From assembly GCA_964617765.1 (NCBI GenBank), contig CAZTZY010000054.1:1-21807 (forward strand): 21,807 nt of DNA, in the 5' to 3' direction. The notes beneath the pieces are model-generated. The model saw only the letters and a program-made list of their open reading frames with translations. It was not told where the DNA came from and made no database searches. Shown here in pieces: positions 8,247 through 15,385 of this stretch (positions within the stretch are counted from its first letter, which is position 1; every line of letters starts with the position of its first letter). Made by a program: the position numbers and the translations under genes. The DNA comes from CAZTZY01 sp964617765 (lineage in GTDB: Bacteria; Pseudomonadota; Gammaproteobacteria; Pseudomonadales; DT-91).

Positions 8247-9338
8247 ATGAAAAATTATTACACACAATTGGCAGACGATATAAAACTATGGGGCAAAGCT
8301 GCCGGTTTTCAACAAACAGGCATTACTGATGTTGACTTGAGTGCTTATAAAACACACTACGACAACTGGCTTGCTGCCAATTATCATGGCGAAATGGCGT
8401 ATATGCAACGCCATGCCGAATTACGCACCAACCCTGCCTTGTTGCAAACCCACGCCTTGCGCTGCATCAGTTTTCGTATGGATTACCATCAACCTGACAT
8501 CCAGACTATTGAAGTACTGCAATCTCCCGGTTCAGCCTATATTTCACGCTATGCTTTGGGGCGCGATTATCACAAGCTTATGCGTAAACGCCTTGCTGCC
8601 CTTGCCGATAAAATACAACTTCATGCCGAGGAAACCTTACATCAACGAGCATTTGTTGACAGTGCTCCCGTGTTAGAACGCGCCCTTGCTGAAAAAGCCG
8701 GTCTTGGCTGGATAGGTAAAAACACAATGCTGATTAACAGCAAGGCTGGTTCCTGGTTTTTCCTGGGGGAAATTCTTACTGACTTACCCTTACCTATTGA
8801 TAAACCACAACAAGCCAATCATTGCGGCAGTTGTAACGCCTGCTTAACGGTTTGTCCTACCCAGGCTTTCATTGGACCGAATCAACTCGATGCGCGTAAA
8901 TGTATCTCTTATTTAACCATCGAACTCAAAGGCTCAATTCCGGTAGAATTGCGATCCATGATGGGTAATCGAGTTTTTGGCTGCGATGACTGCCAACTGG
9001 TTTGCCCATGGAACAAATTTGCAAAGGCTACTCAGGAAAACGATTTCAAACCCCGGCATCAATTAAATAACAGCGACTTACTGGCATTATTCCTGTGGAG
9101 TGAAGCTGAGTTTCTTGAAAAAACCTCAGGCTCACCGATTCACCGCATTGGACATGAGCGCTGGCAGCGCAATCTCGCCGTGGGATTAGGCAATGCCCCC
9201 TTCACACAGGAAATTGTGGATGCTTTGCAAATTGCACTCAGCAGCAGCTCGCCTTTATTAAATGAACATGTAACCTGGGCCATCAATCAACAAAAAAATA
9301 AGCAAAATCAGCGAGATGAATCCAGTTTTAAAACTTAA
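8247..9338 (+). CDS. queG: Epoxyqueuosine reductase QueG
   Basis: QueG is the cobalamin and [4Fe-4S] enzyme that reduces epoxyqueuosine to queuosine at wobble position 34 of GUN-decoding tRNAs. Eight cysteines are arranged for two clusters: C193, C196, C199 and C203 (CxxCxxCxxxCP), and C219, C246, C249 and C253. D138 in FVDSAPVLER corresponds to the proposed catalytic Asp. GRDYHKLMRKRL and GWIGKNTMLI are family signatures, and a C-terminal HEAT-like part (about 300-350) follows. Length 363 aa is normal. It is oriented away from the nnrD cluster, an arrangement common in gammaproteobacteria. It is the third tRNA-modification gene here, with miaA and tsaE. Confidence 0.96.
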   Translation: MKNYYTQLADDIKLWGKAAGFQQTGITDVDLSAYKTHYDNWLAANYHGEMAYMQRHAELRTNPALLQTHALRCISFRMDYHQPDIQTIEVLQSPGSAYISRYALGRDYHKLMRKRLAALADKIQLHAEETLHQRAFVDSAPVLERALAEKAGLGWIGKNTMLINSKAGSWFFLGEILTDLPLPIDKPQQANHCGSCNACLTVCPTQAFIGPNQLDARKCISYLTIELKGSIPVELRSMMGNRVFGCDDCQLVCPWNKFAKATQENDFKPRHQLNNSDLLALFLWSEAEFLEKTSGSPIHRIGHERWQRNLAVGLGNAPFTQEIVDALQIALSSSSPLLNEHVTWAINQQKNKQNQRDESSFKT

Positions 9339-9346
9339 TTCCAGTT

Positions 9347-9369
9347 TTTTTGTATTTAAACTACAAAAA
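9347..9369. terminator. AT-rich hairpin after queG
   Basis: TTTTTGTA and TACAAAAA form an 8-bp stem around a 7-nt loop, 8 nt past the queG stop. With only one G-C pair it is a weak terminator candidate. The rest of the 109-bp gap up to the chemotaxis gene is AT-rich. It presumably holds that gene's promoter, but no sigma-28-type (TAAA-N15-GCCGATAA) match was seen. Confidence 0.3.
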
Positions 9370-9447
9370 CATTAAATATTGTTTATAGTGAATATACCTG
9401 TATTAGCTAATGGAATAGCCTAACTCCAAGAATAAAAAAATAAGCTT

Positions 9448-10944
9448 ATGTTACTTGAACAAATCAATATCGGTCGCCGGCTCAAAATGGGTTTTGGCAT
9501 CATCATTTTTCTGGCTGCTTTAACGAGTGTGCTGGCAATAACCAATATCAACAGCCTGTCTAACAGCATAAGCCATTTATACAAAGAAACTTTCACCATC
9601 AGCACCACCATTCTTCGTGTCGACAGTAACATTGGTTACTTGCAACAATTAACCAAGGAAGTTGTTTTAGCAGCTACCAGTGATGACGTGCCGCTCATTA
9701 AGGAAAAAATTGACCTTATCGACAAAACTATCCTTGTCGATTTTGCTACATTGGAAAAAGACCTGGAAGGTGACACCCAAACGGTGGCAAAAGCCAAAAA
9801 ACATTACCTGCAGTTAAAAAAAGTTAACAGCCATATCGTCACACTTATGCTGGAAGGACAATCCAATGATGCCTGGGATATTGCAGAAGACGAAGGCGCA
9901 ACATTATTTACCGAACAGCGTAATTTAATGAAAACCCTTATCGCGTACTCCGACAAACAAGCTATCAGTTTCATTGAAGGTGCTAACAGCAAAAGTAGAA
10001 ATGCACTGCTATTTATCATTATTAGCACGTTGTTTATTCTTTCATCCGGTGTTTTTCTCGCTCTTTCTATCACTCGCAGCATTACCACACCACTTAAAAA
10101 TGCACTCGAGATTTCTGAAAATATTGCTAATGGCAACCTCACCAGCGAAGCTCATATTGATGGCCATGATGAATTTAGCCAGCTATTGGCATCCATGATG
10201 CATATGTCGAGCAAAATTCGTGAGGTTATTTGTGGCGTTGCCCTAACCGCTGAAAACGTAGCCTCAATAAGCCGCGGACTCGACTTGAGCTCGCACGATA
10301 TTTCTAAAGGTGCAGCAGATCAGGCGTCTTCAGTGGATGCGATTGTGGTTTCGATGGAAGAAATGAACTCCATTATCCTGAAAAATAATGACAACGCCAT
10401 ACTCACTAATAATATTGCCACAACGGCTGCAGAAAATGCCCAGCAAGGTGCTGAAACTATTATTCGAGTCATTAATTCCATTAAGGGAATTGCTTCCAGT
10501 ATTCGAATAATTGGTGAAATTGCCGAACAAACTAACCTGCTGGCTATCAATGCCGAAATTGAGGCAGCCCGTGCAGGGAGTGTCGGTAATGGATTTTCTG
10601 TGGTTGCATCAGAAGTTAGAAAACTGGCAGAACGCAGTCAGGAATCTGCAACCAATATTACAGCAGTCACTAAAAGCACCGAAAAGGATGCTGAAGATTC
10701 CAGAAAACTGCTGGACAAGATGATTGCGGATTTTATGGAAACCGTGCACTTAATTCAGGAAATCAGCAACTCCGGCAGGGAGCAAAAAGAAGGCGTCATG
10801 CAAGTGGATAGTGCTATCCGTAATCTCGACCAGATTGTCCAAAAAAACCTGGAAGGCTCCGAAGAAATGGCACTACGCTCCAGAGAGCTTTCTATCGAAG
10901 CCCAACAATTACAAAACAGCGTTGAGTTTTTCAAGTTAAATTAA
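9448..10944 (+). CDS. Methyl-accepting chemotaxis protein
   Basis: This transmembrane chemoreceptor is predicted to sit in the inner membrane and signal to CheA/CheW. The order is: TM1 (about 13-33), a periplasmic four-helix-bundle-like sensor of about 150 residues (35-184) rich in coiled-coil heptads, TM2 (about 186-208), HAMP (about 209-262), and a cytoplasmic signalling domain to residue 498. The hairpin tip is well conserved: EIAEQTNLLAINAEIEAARAG from E357, then VVASEVRKLAERS. Small deviations from the usual tip (GEIAEQ, INAEIE) are visible. There is no C-terminal NWETF-type pentapeptide for CheR tethering. No che genes are nearby, so it is an orphan receptor of unknown ligand. The ATG has only a poor Shine-Dalgarno sequence. 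Confidence 0.93.
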   Translation: MLLEQINIGRRLKMGFGIIIFLAALTSVLAITNINSLSNSISHLYKETFTISTTILRVDSNIGYLQQLTKEVVLAATSDDVPLIKEKIDLIDKTILVDFATLEKDLEGDTQTVAKAKKHYLQLKKVNSHIVTLMLEGQSNDAWDIAEDEGATLFTEQRNLMKTLIAYSDKQAISFIEGANSKSRNALLFIIISTLFILSSGVFLALSITRSITTPLKNALEISENIANGNLTSEAHIDGHDEFSQLLASMMHMSSKIREVICGVALTAENVASISRGLDLSSHDISKGAADQASSVDAIVVSMEEMNSIILKNNDNAILTNNIATTAAENAQQGAETIIRVINSIKGIASSIRIIGEIAEQTNLLAINAEIEAARAGSVGNGFSVVASEVRKLAERSQESATNITAVTKSTEKDAEDSRKLLDKMIADFMETVHLIQEISNSGREQKEGVMQVDSAIRNLDQIVQKNLEGSEEMALRSRELSIEAQQLQNSVEFFKLN

Positions 10945-10978
10945 CAGTGTAAAAAACTCTGTACTCTGGATTCCCTGA

Positions 10979-12355
10979 TTATTTCTTTCCATCCTGCCGC
11001 AAGTTATCAGGCGAATAGTAATCCGTACCTCTTGGCTTACCCATCAAATCCAAAGGACCCTTTTCATTAATTAAACGCTGGGCAATATAGGCACCTGATG
11101 GCAAGTCATGGAAAAAATGTGCCCGGGTAATATAGGCTTTCAGCAAATAATCGTATAAGGAATTCAACAGGCTGAAACGCCATAAATTGCCACGCGCATC
11201 ATAACTTTCTGTTGATACAAACAACCAGCTGTCTTCATCAATATAAAAACGACGCTTGGCATAAACATGGCGGGTATCCGGCTTTAAATTGGCCTCCACT
11301 ATCCACACCCGATGCAATTCATAACGCATAAAATCCGGATTGACGTGCCCAAGCATCAGCAATTTATCGTAACTTTTTTCGAGATCAAATTTATAGTTGT
11401 GGTAAGGAATATAGATTTCCTTTTTGCCAATCAATTTCCAGTCATACTTGTACATAGCGCCATTAAAACCGAGCGCATCATCAACAGTCACCAAACCGCC
11501 CGGGCCATCCGGGGTGTCGAATCCCACCGTCGGGGCGCGACGGACACGTCGTGAACCTGGCATATAAGCCCAGGCCTGGCGCTCATTAGTCACTTGATCC
11601 AGAGCCTCATGCACAATAACAATTTGTCCTTTAGAGCGCTGTGGCTCAATGACTTCTACGTGTACATACGCAGCATTTTTACCAATCTCCGCATCCACAT
11701 CCCCCAAAAAATTATTAGGATTCGAGAAAGGGAATTCTGAAACATACTCTTGACGGCGCATCTCTTTTTTACCGTTTAAATAAACAGCCATGTCATCGAG
11801 GATACCCAATTCCGTCGGGTGGAAGTGCACCAGACGCGCATTCCAGATAATCTGGGTTGCTTCCTTGGCTAGGGGGAATGGCACACCGCCGGTGTAGTTT
11901 TGCAACCCCTCACTGCCACTCAATAATTTGGTGCCATGGGCCACATTCCAGGCTGTACGCTCTGTATAAAAATCGCCAATTTTGGCATCCCTGTGGGTTT
12001 TATAAATGGGCATCCTGAATGTATTGGGATATTTTTTAAATAATGCCTTTTCTCCATCACTGAGCTTGTCAGCATATTTATCCATATTCGATGCTGTGAT
12101 GCTAAACAACGGTTTTTCACTCGCATAAGGATCGGGATAAGGGTCGCCACTCTTTTTATAAACCAGTCCATTAGGAAGACCATCCATAGAACCTGTCCAC
12201 GCTGGAATGGTTTTATCCGCATTACCTTGGCGTTCTGCCCCGAACGGCGTGAACTGGGGACTATCCAGTTTATCTTGTGCCTGGGCAGAAAAAACAAAAA
12301 ATACTGGTGTGGCTAGCAAGAAACACAACAAGCTACTAATTTTTTTCACATTCAT
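10979..12355 (-). CDS. DUF1329 family secreted protein
   Basis: This resembles the DUF1329 family: periplasmic or outer-membrane-associated proteins of about 450 aa, related in fold to LolA/LolB-like lipid binders, with no settled function. The chosen ATG at 12355 gives 458 aa with a clear signal peptide (MNVKKISSLL, hydrophobic core, AQAQD). Family-like features are FGAERQGNADKTIPAWTG at the mature N terminus, the GSRRVRRAPTVGFD segment, the long YNFD-type central part, and the RRFYIDEDSW strand. The open frame extends 51 codons upstream, but that stretch is AT-rich, contains two TATAAT boxes and lacks a signal. DUF1329 genes are often beside a DUF1302 partner and an RND exporter; none is here. 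It converges on the chemotaxis gene with a 34-bp gap. Confidence 0.85.
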   Translation of the reverse strand: MNVKKISSLLCFLLATPVFFVFSAQAQDKLDSPQFTPFGAERQGNADKTIPAWTGSMDGLPNGLVYKKSGDPYPDPYASEKPLFSITASNMDKYADKLSDGEKALFKKYPNTFRMPIYKTHRDAKIGDFYTERTAWNVAHGTKLLSGSEGLQNYTGGVPFPLAKEATQIIWNARLVHFHPTELGILDDMAVYLNGKKEMRRQEYVSEFPFSNPNNFLGDVDAEIGKNAAYVHVEVIEPQRSKGQIVIVHEALDQVTNERQAWAYMPGSRRVRRAPTVGFDTPDGPGGLVTVDDALGFNGAMYKYDWKLIGKKEIYIPYHNYKFDLEKSYDKLLMLGHVNPDFMRYELHRVWIVEANLKPDTRHVYAKRRFYIDEDSWLFVSTESYDARGNLWRFSLLNSLYDYLLKAYITRAHFFHDLPSGAYIAQRLINEKGPLDLMGKPRGTDYYSPDNLRQDGKK

Positions 12356-12409
12356 AACAATTCCATGAGTATTTTTAACAATTCTTATAGCGCTATCTTT
12401 ATAGACAAT

Positions 12410-12430
12410 ATTATACGAACGGCCATTATA
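12410..12430 (-). promoter_or_regulatory. Tandem TATAAT boxes before the DUF1329 gene
   Basis: On the minus strand two perfect TATAAT hexamers (at 12425-12430 and 12410-12415) lie 55-75 nt before the chosen DUF1329 start. -35 partners are weak. Their presence inside the N-terminal extension of the open frame supports the shorter protein start. The promoter role is inferred. Confidence 0.4.
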
Positions 12431-12599
12431 AAAGATCTTAAAAAAGGATAACATTTCGGAAAGCTTAGCAGAAACCCTGCTGAATGGCTCTATTTCAAAG
12501 GCGAGCAATTATTTTCCCAGGATAAAATAACGCATTGCCAGCAAACAAATACCCCTACTTTTTATCAGAAATTAATAGCCTTTAATGCTAATTTGGGGC

Positions 12600-12629
12600 T
12601 AGAATAATCACTATTGATAATCATTCTCA
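12600..12629 (+). promoter_or_regulatory. feoAB promoter with Fur-box-like operator
   Basis: A -10-like TAGAAT (12600-12605) is followed by TGATAATCATTCTCA (12615-12629). This matches the 7-1-7 Fur half-site pair TGATAAT-N-ATTATCA with one mismatch. The operator would cover the region just after the predicted transcription start, suiting iron-dependent repression of feoA-feoB. The box is 13 nt from the feoA ATG. The sequence match is direct; Fur control is inferred from the family rule. Confidence 0.75.
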
Positions 12630-12641
12630 TTTATAGGTTCT

Positions 12642-12959
12642 ATGAACTCTGTTTCGCGAATACCAACAAAAACTACAGCACCGAACGCTGGCAAAACCTT
12701 GCCGCTGAACGAGTGTGCAAAAAATACCTGCGCCCGTATTGTGGCTTTGCTTCCACAACCGACATTGGGCACACAGGATGAACGCGTTACCTTGCGCTTG
12801 AAGGAATTAGGTTTTCTCCCAGGTGCAGCATTAAAAATCATCGGCTTTGGCTTATTAGGGCATGATCCGATAGCCATACAAATTAACGGCACCAAATTTG
12901 CGCTGCGTCATGCCGAAGCGGCAAAAATCCTCGTTGAAATCGAGATTACCGCCAAATGA
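12642..12959 (+). CDS. feoA: Ferrous iron transport protein FeoA
   Basis: FeoA is a small cytoplasmic SH3-like protein that partners FeoB in Fe2+ uptake. After a leader of about 18 polar residues, the SH3-like fold runs from TLPLNECAKN to the end. The family pattern RLKELGFLPGAALKIIGFG (near 52-70) and the final HAEAAKILVEI strand are clear. Length 105 aa is longer than the usual 75-85 because of the N-terminal leader. The ATG has only a weak AGG 4 nt upstream, so a later start is possible, but no in-frame Met follows before the domain. The stop overlaps the feoB start (ATGA), giving translational coupling. Confidence 0.92.
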   Translation: MNSVSRIPTKTTAPNAGKTLPLNECAKNTCARIVALLPQPTLGTQDERVTLRLKELGFLPGAALKIIGFGLLGHDPIAIQINGTKFALRHAEAAKILVEIEITAK

Positions 12960-14818
12960 CTGCCCCCGCTTCCCGCCCTGCACTGATAAGGTTCGCGTTA
13001 GTTGGCAATCCCAATTGCGGCAAAACCTCATTATTCAATCGCTTGACCGGGGCAAGAGCCAAAGTTGCCAATTACGCTGGCGTTACTGTTGAAAGGCGCA
13101 CTGGGTCCTTGCCCGGCCTACAACAGGAATCTGAATTAATCGATTTACCTGGCACTTACAGCCTGTTTGTCACCTCACCCGACGAACAAGTCGCGCGCGA
13201 TATTATCGTTGGCCAAATGGCGGGCGAAGCGGCTCCTGATGTTTTGATTGCTGTTGTCGATGCCACCAACCTGCGGCTGGGCATGCGTTTGGTGATGGAA
13301 CTGAAAAGCCTTAACCGGCCGATGATTCTCGCACTCAACCAGGCAGATGCGGCCAAAGAACGCGGCATTGTCATTGATACCGCGGGTTTAGCCAAAGCCA
13401 TTGGCATGCCTGTAGTAGAAACTATCGCTGTACATCGTCACGGCGTTGATGCCTTGCAAAAAGTACTCACTGAATTCAGGCCGGGCGAAGAACAGGCCGT
13501 GAATATGAATGCCTTGCAGCGACAAGAAACAGTAGAAGATTTATATCATCGCATAGAAATCCTGTTAGATGAATTTGTAGTACAGCCTGACAGCACACCT
13601 GCATGGCAAGATAAACTTGATGCTATTGTCATGCACCCGGTACTTGGCCTGCTGATTTTACTCAGTGTGCTTATGGCCACCTTTCAGGCCGTATTTGCCT
13701 GGGCCACCCCGGTAGTTGATCTTATAGACTTGATGGTACAAACCACGGGTAGCTGGGTCGGAAATATTTTACCGGAAGGTATACTCAAGGATTTTATGGT
13801 GAATGGCTTGATTGCAGGCACAGGTAGTGTGTTAGTTTTCTTGCCGCAAATCATCATCCTGTTCTTTTTTATTCTGGTACTCGAAGACTCGGGCTATTTA
13901 CCCCGCGCTGCATTTTTGCTTGATCGACCCATGCGCGGAGTAGGTTTATCAGGTCGTTCCTTTATCCCTTTATTATCCAGTTTTGCCTGCGCCGTACCCG
14001 GTATCATGGCGGTGCGCACCATCCAGGATCCCCGCGAGCGTTTTATTACCATCATGGTCGCGCCACTCATGACCTGTTCGGCACGACTACCTGTTTATAC
14101 CTTAATCATCGCCGCATTTATTCCCAAGCAAACGGTTCTGGGCATCTTTAACCTGCAAGGCCTGACCCTGTTTGCACTCTACCTGGCTGGCATACTCAGT
14201 GCTGCCGCAATAGCCTGGTTATTGCGTCGCAACCAGTCGCGTGACGTATTCCCCTTATTACTGGAATTACCCAATTATCGCTGGCCCATGCCCTACCATT
14301 TATTTATGGGCTTGCGTGAACGCATGATGATTTTCCTGCGCCGCGTGGGCACCATCATTTTATCATTATCGATTTTGGTCTGGTTTCTGGCGACTTATCC
14401 CCATGCCCCAATCGAAGCCACAAGACCTGCGATTGAATACAGTTTTGCCGGCATGCTGGGGCACTGGATGCAACCTGTATTTGCACCGTTAGGTTTCAAC
14501 TGGCAAATGTGTATCGCGTTGATTCCTGCGATGGCAGCACGGGAAGTGGCTGTAAGTGCGCTTGCCACCGTTTATGCCGTGAGTGGTGATGCTGTCGATG
14601 TTGCACTCGGACAAGCACTGGGGCAAAGCTGGAGCCTGCCTGTTGCCCTGGCTTATCTCGCCTGGTTTGTTTATGCACCACAGTGCATTTCCACGATTGC
14701 GGTAGTACGCCGAGAAACCAATTCTCGTATGGCCACTGCTTTTTTCACGGCATACTTGTTTGCACTGGCATATGCAGCAGCATGGATCACTTATCGTATT
14801 GCATCACAATTTGTTTAA
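12956..14818 (+). CDS. feoB: Ferrous iron transporter FeoB (short form)
   Basis: FeoB is the inner-membrane Fe2+ transporter with an N-terminal G domain. Visible are G1 GNPNCGKT (17-24), G2-region YAGVTVERRTG, G3 DLPG (63-66), G4 NQAD (128-131), a helical GDI-like segment (about 170-215), then two Gate-type membrane blocks with about eight TM helices. The Cys-containing SSFACAVPGI and APLMTCSARLPVY motifs are present. At 620 aa it is about 150 residues shorter than E. coli FeoB (773 aa); the reading frame ends soon after the last TM helix. This is probably a natural short variant, since all G and Gate motifs are intact. It overlaps feoA by 4 bp and is followed by a small Cys-rich membrane gene. 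Confidence 0.97.
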   Translation: MTAPASRPALIRFALVGNPNCGKTSLFNRLTGARAKVANYAGVTVERRTGSLPGLQQESELIDLPGTYSLFVTSPDEQVARDIIVGQMAGEAAPDVLIAVVDATNLRLGMRLVMELKSLNRPMILALNQADAAKERGIVIDTAGLAKAIGMPVVETIAVHRHGVDALQKVLTEFRPGEEQAVNMNALQRQETVEDLYHRIEILLDEFVVQPDSTPAWQDKLDAIVMHPVLGLLILLSVLMATFQAVFAWATPVVDLIDLMVQTTGSWVGNILPEGILKDFMVNGLIAGTGSVLVFLPQIIILFFFILVLEDSGYLPRAAFLLDRPMRGVGLSGRSFIPLLSSFACAVPGIMAVRTIQDPRERFITIMVAPLMTCSARLPVYTLIIAAFIPKQTVLGIFNLQGLTLFALYLAGILSAAAIAWLLRRNQSRDVFPLLLELPNYRWPMPYHLFMGLRERMMIFLRRVGTIILSLSILVWFLATYPHAPIEATRPAIEYSFAGMLGHWMQPVFAPLGFNWQMCIALIPAMAAREVAVSALATVYAVSGDAVDVALGQALGQSWSLPVALAYLAWFVYAPQCISTIAVVRRETNSRMATAFFTAYLFALAYAAAWITYRIASQFV

Positions 14819-14847
14819 CGTATTCCTATAGGAAGTGGAGGCAAAAA

Positions 14848-15000
14848 ATGTGGCAAGAAATCATCGTAGGCCTTTGTGTACTTGCCGCACTGATATTTTT
14901 ACTACATCGTTATTTGCCCATTGGCAGAAAAAAAGCGGCTGCATGCGATGGCTGTACCGGTTGTGGCGACAAGAAAAAATGTGCCCCCAGTGAAGACTAA
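14848..15000 (+). CDS. FeoB-associated Cys-rich membrane protein
   Basis: This 50-residue protein has one N-terminal TM helix (about 4-20, IIVGLCVLAALIFLLH) and a basic stop, RKK. A cytoplasmic tail follows with CDGCTGC and a further C after KKK: four tail cysteines able to bind metal. The layout matches the FeoB-associated Cys-rich family found after feoB in many bacteria, often in place of FeoC. The start is set by a perfect GGAGG (14837-14841), 6 nt before the ATG, 29 bp after the feoB stop. The frame is open further upstream inside feoB, but that extension is a shadow. A role as FeoB accessory or iron-handling peptide is inferred. Confidence 0.85.
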   Translation: MWQEIIVGLCVLAALIFLLHRYLPIGRKKAAACDGCTGCGDKKKCAPSED

Positions 15001-15385
15001 CTAACAACCCATAACCAGTGCCAAATCCAGTCTTCAAGCTTGTATCCCTTTCTTCATTAAGCCCGAGTTTCCATTTATCCAGCAGAATTATGCCTGCCGA
15101 CCTCGTCGTATATAACCCTTGATGATAATGGCAATGTTTTTCAGATGATTCAGCAAGACGCTTGCATAGTCTGTATGCATAGCCCTTTTGCATAGCCCAT
15201 CCACTTTTAATCCTTAAAATATATCGGCATAGACACCCCTGAAAAATTTAATTTCCATCATCCTTACATTATCCATCAACTCTGCCTACACTCAAAAATG
15301 CTCACTGTCATTAAACGGGCTTACGGAGTCATTTTAGAACGCGACATCATCAGCTATATGCCGAGATAACGCGCAGGGATGTATT
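15001..15385. other. Non-coding stretch between feo operon and hybrid kinase
   Basis: This 385-bp region has no supported gene and no clear terminator after the Cys-rich gene. A near-tandem direct repeat, TGCATAGCCC at 15176-15185 and 15189-15198, is preceded by a third partial copy TGCATAG at 15163-15169. An 8-bp inverted pair, TCGGCATA (15224-15231) and TATGCCGA (15357-15364), brackets the last 125 bp. AGGG 7 nt before the kinase ATG is the likely ribosome-binding site. A leftward open frame (15193-14861) overlaps the feo end and has no ribosome-binding site; I do not call it. The kinase promoter must lie here but cannot be assigned. Confidence 0.6.

Noticed and set aside
10945..10978. Terminator between the chemoreceptor and DUF1329 genes
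   Set aside because: Only a 4-bp ACAG/CTGT pairing and a short direct repeat ACTCTG were found, too weak to call.
12356..12508. 51-codon N-terminal extension of the DUF1329 protein
   Set aside because: It would bury the clear signal peptide and runs over two TATAAT boxes.
14683..14847. N-terminal extension of the 50-aa Cys-rich gene into feoB
   Set aside because: It overlaps the feoB 3' end in another frame, and a perfect GGAGG precedes the internal ATG at 14848.
14861..15193. Leftward open frame of 110 codons ending KTGFGTGYGL-like, possibly a gene relic
   Set aside because: It overlaps the Cys-rich gene antisense and has no ribosome-binding site or recognisable domain. A translated search of 15001-15193 would be needed; a significant hit would revive it as a pseudogene.
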